From Lachnospiraceae bacterium (GTDB lineage: Bacteria > Bacillota_A > Clostridia > Lachnospirales > Lachnospiraceae): a stretch of 64,000 bases of DNA. The first letter of the stretch is position 1, and each line of letters starts with the position of its first letter. The DNA lies in contig JAFZAZ010000015.1 in the NCBI GenBank assembly GCA_017561985.1, forward strand, positions 1 to 64,000. The letters run 5' to 3'. The position numbers were made by a program, and so were the translations under genes. This document shows, piece after piece, positions 32,927 to 41,466 of this stretch. The notes beneath the pieces were generated by a model. It was not told the origin of the DNA. It was given only the letters and a program-made list of their open reading frames with translations, and did not search any database.

Positions 32927-33373
32927 CTATTTTCTCATTTCGTCGTCGAACGTCACGCCCTCTTTGGACTTCACGTTCTCTCCGAACGCCGCATCCTCCC
33001 GGAATGTCTCGCGGAAGGTCGCCTCCTTCTTCTGATCCTCGCTGCGCGCGAGCAGCTCATCGTACTGTTCGTACATCTTCTGCACCCCATTTTCCAACAG
33101 ATAGTAGTGCATAATATACGGCACGAGCAGGACGAGCAGCGCTCCGAAGAGAAGGAACATCGGGATGCCCGGGTCCGCGACACAGTACAGCGCCACGCCG
33201 ACCGAGAGGATCGCAAACAGCACTGTCACGATCAGGTGGATCAGACGCTCATGCATGAAAAATCCGATCTGCACGAGGTGCTTCTTCACCTCATCCTCGT
33301 AGTTCACCGCGATCGGCGGATGCTTCAACAATTGATCGATCTTCGCAAGATATGCAAGAATTCGTTTCTTCAT
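32927..33373 (-). CDS. Small two-helix membrane protein
   Basis: 148 aa. Two adjacent membrane helices at about residues 45-85 are flanked by a basic N-terminal cytoplasmic part and a charged C-terminal tail. No motif is recognised. AAAGGAGG precedes the ATG. Possibly co-transcribed with the DHH gene upstream and mrp downstream. Confidence 0.8.
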   Translation of the reverse strand: MKKRILAYLAKIDQLLKHPPIAVNYEDEVKKHLVQIGFFMHERLIHLIVTVLFAILSVGVALYCVADPGIPMFLLFGALLVLLVPYIMHYYLLENGVQKMYEQYDELLARSEDQKKEATFRETFREDAAFGENVKSKEGVTFDDEMRK

Positions 33374-33409
33374 GGGCTCCTCCTTTCGGGACGTTTCTCT
33401 CGGAAAATG

Positions 33410-34387
33410 TCACTCTCTCACATGGGCGAGCGCATCGACGAAACGCTTGCGGATCGCCGTGTCGGGGTCCGCACCCAGCTCATAGGTGCGCTCCTTGTAC
33501 AGAAGGCCTCCCGCCATCGTCATGTGGCCGCCGCCGTTGCCGACGCCTCGCAGCGCAAGGTTCACGAGGTGGCCTGCGTTGACACCCGAGATCTCGGAGC
33601 GGACGGAGAACTTCATGCCGCCGTTGCGGTCCGCATACACGACTGCGACTGTCACCGCGTCGAGCGCGAGAATGAAGTTGGACACGCTAGCGATCAGCCC
33701 GTCGGGGCAGTCGAACGGAATGTGCACGAAGCCGATGCCGCCGTACACAACGATGTTCTGGATCGCCGCGCCGTACGCGCGAAGGTCCGAGATCTGCAGA
33801 CTGTTGTTGTCGAGCCTGCGGATGATGTCGTGGTCCGCGATGCGGTGCAGCATGGAAAATGCCGCGAGATCCTTGTCCGTCACGCCGGAGCAGAGGTTGC
33901 GCGTGTCCATCTTGATGCCGTACAGAAGCGCTGTTGCGACATTGCGCGGGATCTCCTCCCCGAGCTCCGCGTAGAGCTCGGTCACGATCGTCGCGCACGC
34001 GCCGACCAGCTCATGGATCACGATGTCGTATTTTACGTCCGTCACCCACGGATGATGGTCGATGCACACGAGCTCCTCACCGCGCATGTCCGTCAGGTTC
34101 GAGTTGTTCTTCTGGACGTCGACGTTGATGACGACCGCGTCCTCCTCGAACTCCGCCATCTTGTCCGCCGGGATCGGAATGATCTCGAACTCGTCCATCA
34201 TCAGACGGATGTTGACCTTGTCAACCGTGCCGAAGTAGCCGATCCCCGCCTCGATCCCCCGTCTGCGCAGCAGCTCCTGCAGCGCGAACGCCGACGCCAG
34301 TGCGTCGGGATCCGGATAATCGTGCGGCTGAATGCATACGGTGTGTCCCTGCGCGATGCGCAGCAGTTCCTCGAATCGTTCTTTCAT
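33410..34387 (-). CDS. DHH-family phosphoesterase (NrnA-like)
   Basis: 325 aa. DYPDPDALASA (in place of the DxDA motif), NVDVQKNN, and CIDHHPWV (the DHH motif) make up the metal-binding DHH domain; the C-terminal DHHA1 domain carries GNGGGHMTMAGG. Relatives are nano-RNases and phosphoadenosine-phosphate or cyclic-dinucleotide phosphodiesterases; which applies cannot be told. ATG 34387 is chosen because GGGAGG lies 6 bases before it; the ATG two codons earlier overlaps that site. Confidence 0.88.
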   Translation of the reverse strand: MKERFEELLRIAQGHTVCIQPHDYPDPDALASAFALQELLRRRGIEAGIGYFGTVDKVNIRLMMDEFEIIPIPADKMAEFEEDAVVINVDVQKNNSNLTDMRGEELVCIDHHPWVTDVKYDIVIHELVGACATIVTELYAELGEEIPRNVATALLYGIKMDTRNLCSGVTDKDLAAFSMLHRIADHDIIRRLDNNSLQISDLRAYGAAIQNIVVYGGIGFVHIPFDCPDGLIASVSNFILALDAVTVAVVYADRNGGMKFSVRSEISGVNAGHLVNLALRGVGNGGGHMTMAGGLLYKERTYELGADPDTAIRKRFVDALAHVRE

Positions 34388-34409
34388 GGCCATCCTCCCG
34401 TGCGCGCGA

Positions 34410-34446
34410 AAAATATCAAGATGCCCGGAGCGTTGCCGCTCCGGGC
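34410..34446 (-). terminator. Terminator of pfp
   Basis: GCCCGGAGC / GCTCCGGGC perfect stem followed on the minus strand by ATCTTGATATTTTT. Confidence 0.85.
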
Positions 34447-34469
34447 CCATAGTTCAGATTGTAGGTGGA

Positions 34470-36128
34470 TCAGCCCTTCTCAAGAGCAAGCGTTCTGGTG
34501 GTCAGATCGCATACCTCGGACGGACCGTAGTACTGGATAGCACCGGGATACGTGAAGCAGGTCTTAACCGCCCACTCATCGCGATGTGCCTCAAAGTACC
34601 TAAACGGCTTGCCGTCAAGCTCTACCAGAGCCTTGCGGATAACCGGCTTGTCCTCGCCGTTACGACGCTCGATGTTCATCATCTTCGTGATCGGCATACC
34701 GCCTGCGTTCCACTCCTCAGCCGGCTTGGACAGGTTGGAAACCTTCGAAAGGTAACCGGTGTAGCCGTACTGGATCAGCATGAATGCGTTGTAGCCGAGG
34801 GAATAGCAGTAGTCAGCGTCGAAGTTCGACGGGAATGCACAACGTCCTTCGTAACCGAAGAAGTGATGCTGCTGACCGAACTTGCCCTTGTAGGTGCCGG
34901 CTTTCTTTCTCTTGTCGAGCTCGTTCTTTACCAGCTCGGAGAACAGCTTCTCGGACTCGATCAGGGAAACCTGAACGTTGCCGTGAGGGTCACGCTCAAG
35001 GAACAGCTGCTGCTGAATTCCCTGAGGAAGAATATCAAACACCTGGAAGGACTCCGCGGTGAGACCCTTCTTAATGTAATCGTACTTAGCGCTCCAGTCC
35101 GGAAGAGCGTTGAACTCGTCCGTCTTGCTGCCTGCAAGGAGCTCGTTGATCTCCTTGATCAATGCGGAAAATTCGGGAACGAACTCCACGATACCCTCGG
35201 GGATGATCGCAACGCCGAAGTTCTCGCCGTTGTTGCCGCGCTTCTCAACAGCGTCGGCAATGTAGTTGGTGATCTGTGCGATGGACATCTTCTTCGCAGC
35301 AACTTCCTCACCGATGAGGCAGATGTTGGGCTGCGTCTCAAGTGCACACTCAAGTGCTACGTGGGAAGCGGAACGGCCCATAACCTTGATGAAGTGCCAG
35401 TACTTCTTCGCGGAGTTCGCATCGCGCTCGATGTTACCGATGAGCTCGCTGTAGGTCTTCGTTGCGGTATCGAAACCGAAGGAAGCCTCGATGTCCTCGT
35501 TCTTGAGGTCACCGTCGATGGTCTTCGGGCAACCGATAACCTGAACGCCCGTGTTCTTCGCAGCCATGTGCTCAGCGAGAACCGCTGCGTTGGTGTTCGA
35601 GTCGTCGCCGCCGATGATCACGATCGCGGTGAGGCCATGCTTCTTCGCAACTTCCTCAACAACGAGGAACTGCTCCGTCTTCTCGAGTTTCGTTCTGCCG
35701 GAACCGATGATATCGAAACCGCCGGTGTTGCGGTACTGATCGATGATCTCGTCGGTGAACTCCACATAGGAGTCATCCAAAAGGCCGCTCGGGCCGCCCT
35801 TGAAGCCGAGAAGAACGTTGTTCTTGTCCGCTGCCTTCAGCGCGTCATAGAGACCGCAGACAACATTGTGTCCGCCGGGTGCCTGACCGCCGGAGAGGAT
35901 AACGCCGACAACCTGCTTCTTCGCTACCGAGGTGTTCGCACCCTTGACGAAGGTGATCTCCTTCTTGCCGTAGGTGTTCGGGAACTGCGCCTTGATCTTG
36001 TCCTGATCCGCCACGCTCTGCGTAGGCTCGCCTTCCTTAACGCAGATCTCCGCGATGCCGTTTCTCAGCATTCCCGGAAGCTTCGGCTGATACTGATATC
36101 TTGCTTTTTGAAGAGGGGAAAGATTCAT
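34470..36128 (-). CDS. pfp: Pyrophosphate-type 6-phosphofructokinase
   Basis: 552 aa, the length of the long plant-type/Clostridia PFP group rather than the ~320 aa [21 protein letters not shown] binds the phosphoryl donor; [11 protein letters not shown] has Asp where ATP enzymes have Gly, a marker for PPi use; PKTIDGDL carries the catalytic Asp; [19 protein letters not shown] is the fructose-6-phosphate site. It catalyses the reversible PPi-dependent step of glycolysis. AAAAGGAG fixes ATG 36128; the longer frame includes the leader. Codon use is strongly biased, as for a highly expressed gene. Confidence 0.95.
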   Translation of the reverse strand: MNLSPLQKARYQYQPKLPGMLRNGIAEICVKEGEPTQSVADQDKIKAQFPNTYGKKEITFVKGANTSVAKKQVVGVILSGGQAPGGHNVVCGLYDALKAADKNNVLLGFKGGPSGLLDDSYVEFTDEIIDQYRNTGGFDIIGSGRTKLEKTEQFLVVEEVAKKHGLTAIVIIGGDDSNTNAAVLAEHMAAKNTGVQVIGCPKTIDGDLKNEDIEASFGFDTATKTYSELIGNIERDANSAKKYWHFIKVMGRSASHVALECALETQPNICLIGEEVAAKKMSIAQITNYIADAVEKRGNNGENFGVAIIPEGIVEFVPEFSALIKEINELLAGSKTDEFNALPDWSAKYDYIKKGLTAESFQVFDILPQGIQQQLFLERDPHGNVQVSLIESEKLFSELVKNELDKRKKAGTYKGKFGQQHHFFGYEGRCAFPSNFDADYCYSLGYNAFMLIQYGYTGYLSKVSNLSKPAEEWNAGGMPITKMMNIERRNGEDKPVIRKALVELDGKPFRYFEAHRDEWAVKTCFTYPGAIQYYGPSEVCDLTTRTLALEKG

Positions 36129-36212
36129 AAAAACACTCCTTTTATGTGATATCATTCTTGTAGGGCCCCGGTCTTCCGCCCCGCGGAGATCACCCAAGCC
36201 CATTTGATGTGT

Positions 36213-36241
36213 ATTGTAACCTATTCCGCTAAAAAAGTAAA
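36213..36241 (-). promoter_or_regulatory. Promoter of pfp
   Basis: TTTACT (36241-36236), 17-base spacer, TACAAT (36218-36213) on the minus strand, giving a leader of about 80 bases. Confidence 0.7.
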
Positions 36242-36245
36242 GAAG

Positions 36246-36278
36246 AAGGTGACAAAAGAAACGTCCTCCTGTCACCTT
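36246..36278. repeat. Diverged GACGTTTC-type inverted repeat
   Basis: AAGGTGAC (36246-36253) and GTCACCTT (36271-36278) enclose AAAAGAAACGTCCTCCT, clearly related to the AAAAGAACCGTCCCCCTGTCAC element at 11696-11717. It follows module 1 of the zinc-ribbon array and abuts the pfp promoter. Confidence 0.65.
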
Positions 36279-36286
36279 CCGTATCG

Positions 36287-36592
36287 TTACTGCTGACGCG
36301 TCAGTTTTTGCATGCCTTCCTGCATTTTTGCAAGTTGTGCGTCCCGGATCACCTCATTCCGTCTGCGCTGCAGTACGGCCTCTGCACTCCGGTAGAGCTT
36401 ACTGATCTTTTTCTTGCTCCTGCCTTCTTTCTTTTTGCAAAGTTCGATACCGCGGCTGAAGTCCACACAGTTGCCGGTGGTGTCACCGATGTCGTTCGAT
36501 CTCATGATGAGTTCCACGGTAAACCGAAGAGCCATCCCCAGTCCGATCGAAACTCCCAGAAGAATTCCGGTCACCCAGTAAAATGTCCCCAT
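36287..36592 (-). CDS. Module 1 small membrane protein
   Basis: 101 aa. One membrane helix at residues about 5-26, followed by the motif [20 protein letters not shown] and a basic, helical tail. The same SNDxGDxxG...D motif occurs at the same place in the small proteins at 37985 and 39549. ATG 36592 shares a base with the zinc-ribbon stop (TAATG), so translation is coupled. Function unknown; probably the partner of the zinc-ribbon membrane protein encoded just before it. Confidence 0.85.
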   Translation of the reverse strand: MGTFYWVTGILLGVSIGLGMALRFTVELIMRSNDIGDTTGNCVDFSRGIELCKKKEGRSKKKISKLYRSAEAVLQRRRNEVIRDAQLAKMQEGMQKLTRQQ

Positions 36593-37821
36593 TAACGATC
36601 CTGCCTCTCTTTCACAAAGCGGTTGGTAGAGTTCGCGCACGTCAGGCTGATACATTTCTTCATATGACGGTATCTCTTGACGGCGGTGACCCACGTCCAA
36701 CCATATAAGAATATGATAAACACAACATAGTAACCGATCAGTCTTCCGACGCCGTTACCGTTTCCGCGGGTGTTGGCAACCGCATATCCACATAAGTAGT
36801 TCGCACAGGAAAACAGAACAGAGAGAACGGTGCACAGCACAACTGCCATACCGGCGAACATGGCGTACGCCTTCGCCTTCACGAAAGGCACGGCACCGAC
36901 CATTTTCTTCGTCTGTCCGTTCACCAAAACGGTAAACGGTCTGTTTTCATACCGGAACGTGAGAAACCACACCGGAAGCAGCGCGTAATCTGCGCGGAGG
37001 AAGTCGGTTTTCGGGTCGGACTTCAGCAACTCTCCATGCTTTCCCTTCAACGTCTCTTCCACTTCCGAATTGTAAAGCTCATGCACACGCTTCTCAGCGT
37101 ACTCTCTCGCCTCTTTCTTGCCGACATCAAACCGGTCCGAATAGAACCCCGAGAGATATGCGGCATCAAACTTCTTCAGTTCTTCCGACCGATAGGGCTC
37201 CAGCTTCATCGAGTAATCATCGTTGAAGCGTCTCGAAGCCTCCGCCGTCAGATGATGGAAGGTGCAGTCTCCCGCGCAGTAACTGAACACTTCGTTCCTG
37301 CCTTCCTTGCTCCTCCACAGCTGCTCGTCGGAGCAATACACATCGAACAGCCAATACGGAATGTAAATTCCACGCAGCCGATCGGTCTTGAAGTTCCGGA
37401 TTCCCTTCGGAATAAAGAAGCCGCTCTGTAAACGCTTGCGAATGATCGACTCTGCCTGCTCCTTCGTCACCTTGAACGGAATGATGTACTCCGGCTCCAA
37501 ATAGTCCTGAAGGCGCTCCGTGACAACCGTTGCCTGTCCGCAGTACGGGCAGAACGAAGACGTCTCCACGTTGTTCAGCGTCATCTCTGCACCGCACGAA
37601 CAGCACTGCATCACCTTCACCGGAACTATGGCTTTCTCCCGCAGTTTCTCCCGCACGACAGTGTCCATCCTACCGGAACCTTCCGCGGTCGTATTCGCGA
37701 ACCGTCTGCCGTGTTCCTCCACGGTGTACCGTTCCCCGCAGTACGGGCAGTACAGCTTCTTCACCGAAGGATCGTACTCAACCGTTGATCCGCAGCCGGG
37801 ACACTGATAATGTCTTGTCAT
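36592..37821 (-). CDS. Module 1 double zinc-ribbon membrane protein
   Basis: 409 aa. Two zinc ribbons: C7/C10-C25/C28 and C73/C76-C91/C94. Then a conserved core with YIIPFKVTKEQAE, RGIYIPYWLFDVY and FDAAYLSGFYSDRFDV, a YALLPVWFLTFRY strand, a VNGQTKKMVGAVPFVKAKA loop and two membrane helices at about 315-335 and 360-380. It is paralogous to the proteins at 38242 and 39841. TFIIB-like zinc ribbons here are probably structural rather than DNA-binding (inference). It has its own promoter. Confidence 0.9.
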   Translation of the reverse strand: MTRHYQCPGCGSTVEYDPSVKKLYCPYCGERYTVEEHGRRFANTTAEGSGRMDTVVREKLREKAIVPVKVMQCCSCGAEMTLNNVETSSFCPYCGQATVVTERLQDYLEPEYIIPFKVTKEQAESIIRKRLQSGFFIPKGIRNFKTDRLRGIYIPYWLFDVYCSDEQLWRSKEGRNEVFSYCAGDCTFHHLTAEASRRFNDDYSMKLEPYRSEELKKFDAAYLSGFYSDRFDVGKKEAREYAEKRVHELYNSEVEETLKGKHGELLKSDPKTDFLRADYALLPVWFLTFRYENRPFTVLVNGQTKKMVGAVPFVKAKAYAMFAGMAVVLCTVLSVLFSCANYLCGYAVANTRGNGNGVGRLIGYYVVFIIFLYGWTWVTAVKRYRHMKKCISLTCANSTNRFVKERQDR

Positions 37822-37904
37822 TGTTATGATTTCCCCCTTGGTAAATGCTTAAAAAAGACCGCGCGACTATCGCACGGATGTAAACGTCATTTACCATTTG
37901 GGCT

Positions 37905-37933
37905 ATTATATCACGTCATTTTTCGTTTTGCAA
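37905..37933 (-). promoter_or_regulatory. Promoter of zinc-ribbon module 1
   Basis: TTGCAA (37933-37928), 17-base spacer, TATAAT (37910-37905). The -35 box and the following AAAC match the module 3 promoter at 41148-41176. Confidence 0.8.
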
Positions 37934-37935
37934 GA

Positions 37936-37977
37936 GAAAACGCAGCGATTTTTCAAAATTTCGATCGCTGCGTTTTA
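37936..37977 (-). terminator. Terminator of zinc-ribbon modules 3 and 2
   Basis: AAAACGCAGCGAT (37937-37949) pairs with ATCGCTGCGTTTT (37964-37976); on the minus strand TTTTCTCTTGC follows. It directly abuts the module 1 promoter. Confidence 0.85.
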
Positions 37978-37984
37978 CGGTCAT

Positions 37985-38245
37985 TCAGTTTTGTTTTTTC
38001 CGCTCATTTGCCGCTTTCCATTCTGCAAGGTGTTCGCGGAAAATGTTCCCGGCATTGACATACGGATGGTCCTTCGAGAGGTCCGAAACCTCCTCGACGA
38101 CGTTGATCTTTCTGCTGTAGTCCCAGAAGTCTCCTGTGTTGTCACCGAAATCGTTCGACTTCATCACCAGCTTCAAGGTGATGAACGCTGCGAGGAGAGC
38201 TCCCGTCACGACTCCGAAGAGCGCGCCTAAGATAAAGAAATTCAT
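37985..38245 (-). CDS. Module 2 small membrane protein
   Basis: 86 aa. One membrane helix (residues about 3-25), then the array's shared motif as MKSNDFGDNTGDFWDYSRKI, then a charged tail. Its ATG overlaps the stop of the module 2 zinc-ribbon gene by 4 bases (ATGA). Confidence 0.87.
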   Translation of the reverse strand: MNFFILGALFGVVTGALLAAFITLKLVMKSNDFGDNTGDFWDYSRKINVVEEVSDLSKDHPYVNAGNIFREHLAEWKAANERKKQN

Positions 38246-39534
38246 ATCGACTTATCCTGCCTTTCCCCGACGTACTGCTCGGTCACCTCGGAGTTCGTGA
38301 GCTCCGTATTTTCCTTCAGGGAGTCCCACATGTCGCGGACACGACCGAAGAGATGATAGCACCCCACCCCGCATCCGATGAAAAATGCGAAGGTCAGCAT
38401 GAACACGATCCTCTCGGTCATCTCGTTCTTGCCGTTTTGCATCCACGGGATCGCGTAACCGCCGAACAGTCCGAGCGGTATACAGAACAAAAGAAGCAAA
38501 AACACAAGCAATGCGATCGCTTTCTTCTTCACAAAAGGCATCGCGCAGACGACCTTGCCGGTCTGCCCGTTGACCATGATATTGAACGGCTTGTCATCCT
38601 GCCGGAAAGTCACAAACCAGGCCGGCATCAACGCGTACCGCGGGTTGATCGCCTCACCGACGGACTGGCTCAGGCTCTTCGTCGCGCCATCCGGATAATC
38701 GATTTTCATCTCGACCTCCATGCGGTCGTCGAACATCTCCCCTGCGCGCGTCACCGCGGTCTGCGTCGCCTCCTCCTTCAGCACATCGAAGCGGTTGGAA
38801 TAGAAGCCCGAGAGATACGCCGGATTGAACTTCTTAAGCCCGTTCATGTCGTAGGGTTCAAGGCGCTGTGACGCCTCGTCCGGCATCTGCTTCGAGGCGT
38901 CCACCGGAACGTCGCGGAACTTGCACTCGGCAGCCCGCTTGCAACTCTTGGTCACATAGGTTTTTCCGACCTTCTTCTTATAGGACCAGACGGCATCGTC
39001 CGCGTAATACACGTCGTACAACCAGAACGGAATGTAGATACCGCGCATCCGTTTCGCTGGAAAATGACGCAGCTTCCGCGGGATGAACCTTCCCTTGGAG
39101 ACCTTCTCGCGGATCTTCTTCTCCGCCTCCTCCTTCGTCACCTGAAACGGAATGATGTAATCGGGCTTCAGCCAGCCCTCCAGCCGGTCGATCACCACGG
39201 TCGCCTGTCCGCAGAATGCGCAAAATGTGGATGCCTCCGTTCCGTCGACCGCCAGCTCCGCGCCGCACGACTGACAGCGCAGGATCGTCATCTGCATCGT
39301 AGTGTCGCCGTCCGCGACAACATCCTCAGCTGACTCCGCGCCCTCCGCAGGCAGCCCGGTCTCGCCCGTGCCGCCGAGCCCCGCCTTGGCAAGTGCCTCC
39401 GCGAGCTCACTTTCCGCCTTCTCAAGTTCCTTCAGCGAGAACGTCGAATGGCAATACTCACAGTGCCACTCCTGCGTGTCCGGGCGAAATTCCATCGCCA
39501 CGCCGCAGTTCGGGCATTGATACTTCTTCGTCAT
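38242..39534 (-). CDS. Module 2 double zinc-ribbon membrane protein
   Basis: 430 aa, the longest of the three paralogues because of a ~30-residue Ala/Glu/Gly insert between the zinc ribbons (CPNCG...CEYC, then CQSCG...CAFCG). The shared core is present: YIIPFQVTKEEAE, RGIYIPFWLYDVY, FNPAYLSGFYSNRFDV, VNGQTGKVVCAMPFVKKKA, then two membrane helices near the C-terminus. It starts 14 bases after the module 3 small gene, so modules 3 and 2 form one transcript. Confidence 0.9.
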   Translation of the reverse strand: MTKKYQCPNCGVAMEFRPDTQEWHCEYCHSTFSLKELEKAESELAEALAKAGLGGTGETGLPAEGAESAEDVVADGDTTMQMTILRCQSCGAELAVDGTEASTFCAFCGQATVVIDRLEGWLKPDYIIPFQVTKEEAEKKIREKVSKGRFIPRKLRHFPAKRMRGIYIPFWLYDVYYADDAVWSYKKKVGKTYVTKSCKRAAECKFRDVPVDASKQMPDEASQRLEPYDMNGLKKFNPAYLSGFYSNRFDVLKEEATQTAVTRAGEMFDDRMEVEMKIDYPDGATKSLSQSVGEAINPRYALMPAWFVTFRQDDKPFNIMVNGQTGKVVCAMPFVKKKAIALLVFLLLLFCIPLGLFGGYAIPWMQNGKNEMTERIVFMLTFAFFIGCGVGCYHLFGRVRDMWDSLKENTELTNSEVTEQYVGERQDKSI

Positions 39535-39548
39535 GTCCTACTCCCCCA

Positions 39549-39839
39549 TCAACCGGTCTCACTGCCGGTTTTCTTGCCGGTCTTGCTGCCGGTCTCACGC
39601 TCCAGAAGCTCCTCTCTTCGCCTGTTCAAAATCTCCTTTGCGCTCTGATTGAACTCCCGCGTCTTCAGGTCATCGTCCTCGACAACGAGGTGAATGCCCT
39701 CTCCGAAGTCCCCGCAGGTACCGGAGTAGTCGCCGTAATCGTTCGAGTCCATCACATAATGTACGGTAAGCCGGAGCGCCAGCCCGAGGCCGAAGACAAC
39801 GCCCACGACTAAGCCCGAGATCCAATAAGCCATACCCAT
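39549..39839 (-). CDS. Module 3 small membrane protein
   Basis: 96 aa. Membrane helix at about residues 5-28, then MDSNDYGDYSGTCGDFGEGI, the shared motif, and a tail ending in a TGSKTGKKTGSETG low-complexity repeat. It begins one base after the zinc-ribbon stop codon (TGATATG). Confidence 0.87.
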   Translation of the reverse strand: MGMAYWISGLVVGVVFGLGLALRLTVHYVMDSNDYGDYSGTCGDFGEGIHLVVEDDDLKTREFNQSAKEILNRRREELLERETGSKTGKKTGSETG

Positions 39840-39840
39840 A

Positions 39841-41073
39841 TCAGTGATCCTGCCTTTCTTTTACCAGCCGATCGGTGCTGTAGGCACACGTCAACGCTAT
39901 GCTTTCTTTCATCTTCCGATAATCCATCCATGCCTTGGTCCATGTCCAGCCAAACAGCATCACGAGCAAGGCAATATAGTAAACAACACCGTCGCCGACC
40001 GCCTCAAAGTCATCGCCCTCCGTGAACAGGAACACAAGGATCCTGTGGAAGAAAGCGAACAGAACCGAGAACATGGGGACGAACAGCGCCGCAAAAAGCG
40101 CAAACAGCGCTGTCACGCGCGACTTTATGTACGGGACAGCACCTACGACCTTGCCGGTCTGCCCGTTCACCATGGTTGTGAACGGCTTGTCCTTATATCG
40201 GAACGTCAGGAACCATACGGGAAGCAACGCATACTCCGCGCGGATCGGAACGTTTCTCGTGTTGTCCCACACCTTATCGATGTCCTTGCCGGGAATCGTC
40301 GGATACACCTCCGCGTTAAACATCTCGGTCGCGCGCTCCTCCGCCTGCAGCTGCGCCCGTCTGCGGTTAACATCGAAGCGGTCCGAATAGAAACCGGAGA
40401 GATAAGCCGCGTCAAACGGCTTCAGATCCTTCAGATCGTACGGCTCCAGTTTCTTTGAGTACTCATCGTTGAGCGTATCGGAAGCCTCCATCGTCAGGTG
40501 TTTAAAGTAGCAGTCGCCGATGCGGTAACTGTATCGGCGGTCATTATCCCGTTTCGACTTATAACTCCAGAACTGTTCGTCCGAGTGATAGAGGTCGAAC
40601 AACCAATACGGGATATAGATGCCGCGCAACCGCTCGGTCTCAAAATTCTTAATCTTCTTCGGGACGAAGAAGCCCTTGCTCATCCTCTTGCGGATGCGTT
40701 TCTCGGCTTCTTCCTTCGTAACCTTGAAGGGTATGATGTACTCCGGCTTCAGATAATCGACCAGGCGATCGGTCGCTACCGTCGCATTGCCGCAGTACGG
40801 GCAGAACGAAGAGGTCTCCACGTGGTTCATCGCAAGCTCCGCGCCGCACGCACTGCACTGCAGAACATGCATCGGGATCGTGTTGCTCTCCCGCAGCCGA
40901 TCCTTCAGCTCCATCGACAGCGTACGCGACTTGTCCTCAACCGGTTCCCCCAGGAGCTTTGCACGCTCACCCACAGAGTAACTCTTCTTACAGAACGGGC
41001 AGCGCAGTTTGTGAACGGCGGGATCATACTCCACCGTCGCGCCGCACCCCGGACACGTATAATGTTTTGTCAT
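39841..41073 (-). CDS. Module 3 double zinc-ribbon membrane protein
   Basis: 410 aa, most similar by eye to module 1: MTKHYTCPGCGATVEYDP start, CPFC second knuckle, CSACG...CPYCG second ribbon, YIIPFKVTKEEAE, RGIYIPYWLFDLY, FDAAYLSGFYSDRFDV, VNGQTGKVVGAVPYIKSR and two C-terminal membrane helices. All three paralogues end in a near-identical tail, [RQ]FVKERQD-like (DRLVKERQDH here). GGGGGGAA precedes ATG 41073; the extra upstream frame lacks a site. First gene of the four-gene modules 3-2 operon. Confidence 0.9.
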   Translation of the reverse strand: MTKHYTCPGCGATVEYDPAVHKLRCPFCKKSYSVGERAKLLGEPVEDKSRTLSMELKDRLRESNTIPMHVLQCSACGAELAMNHVETSSFCPYCGNATVATDRLVDYLKPEYIIPFKVTKEEAEKRIRKRMSKGFFVPKKIKNFETERLRGIYIPYWLFDLYHSDEQFWSYKSKRDNDRRYSYRIGDCYFKHLTMEASDTLNDEYSKKLEPYDLKDLKPFDAAYLSGFYSDRFDVNRRRAQLQAEERATEMFNAEVYPTIPGKDIDKVWDNTRNVPIRAEYALLPVWFLTFRYKDKPFTTMVNGQTGKVVGAVPYIKSRVTALFALFAALFVPMFSVLFAFFHRILVFLFTEGDDFEAVGDGVVYYIALLVMLFGWTWTKAWMDYRKMKESIALTCAYSTDRLVKERQDH

Positions 41074-41147
41074 AGTTCCCCCCTTGTAAATTGTGGTCGC
41101 CGGCACGGTTTCCCTCCGGCTGTTAAACCATATTTACTCTTTTGGAA

Positions 41148-41176
41148 ATTATAACACCTGCCTTTCTGTTTTGCAA
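41148..41176 (-). promoter_or_regulatory. Promoter of zinc-ribbon modules 3-2
   Basis: TTGCAA (41176-41171), 17-base spacer, TATAAT (41153-41148) on the minus strand. It shares TTGCAAAAC and the -10 with the module 1 promoter. Confidence 0.82.
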
Positions 41177-41223
41177 GCGAAATCATGCCGAAAAGAAACG
41201 TTTTTTTCGTGCAAAATGACATC

Positions 41224-41253
41224 TTGACTGGCCCCTATATGTTGTGGTATGCT
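41224..41253 (+). promoter_or_regulatory. Promoter of pflB
   Basis: TTGACT (41224-41229), 18-base spacer, TATGCT (41248-41253); initiation near 41260 begins just before the ZTP riboswitch. Confidence 0.7.
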
Positions 41254-41268
41254 GAACACAAGTGAAGA

Positions 41269-41395
41269 ACATTTAGCCTCTGACGGTTCATGTGGAAATA
41301 ACCACAGTGGGGTTAAATGCGCAGGACGGCGTTCCGCCGTCATTTAGCCGACCGTCTGGGCAACAGTTCATAACGACCTGTTGCTCTTTTTATTT
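41269..41395 (+). promoter_or_regulatory. ZTP riboswitch (pfl motif) with terminator platform
   Basis: P1 pairs ATTTAGCC (from 41271) with GGTTAAAT (41320s); P2 is GTGG-AAATAA-CCAC; GACGG in the first junction can pair with CCGTC (41352-41356) as the pseudoknot. CCGTCTGGGCA is the conserved 3' core of the ZTP class, and a linker hairpin GACGGC/GCCGTC joins the halves. The GGGCAACAG of the core also forms a terminator with CTGTTGCTC (41378-41386) followed by TTTTTATTTT, so ligand binding should prevent termination. It senses the folate-stress alarmone ZTP/ZMP and fits the known link of this class to pfl genes. Confidence 0.87.
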
Positions 41396-41466
41396 TCCGC
41401 AATACTGCACTAAAGTGCTGAACTATCAACCAATACACGCAACACATCATGCGAGGAGGTACCGCC

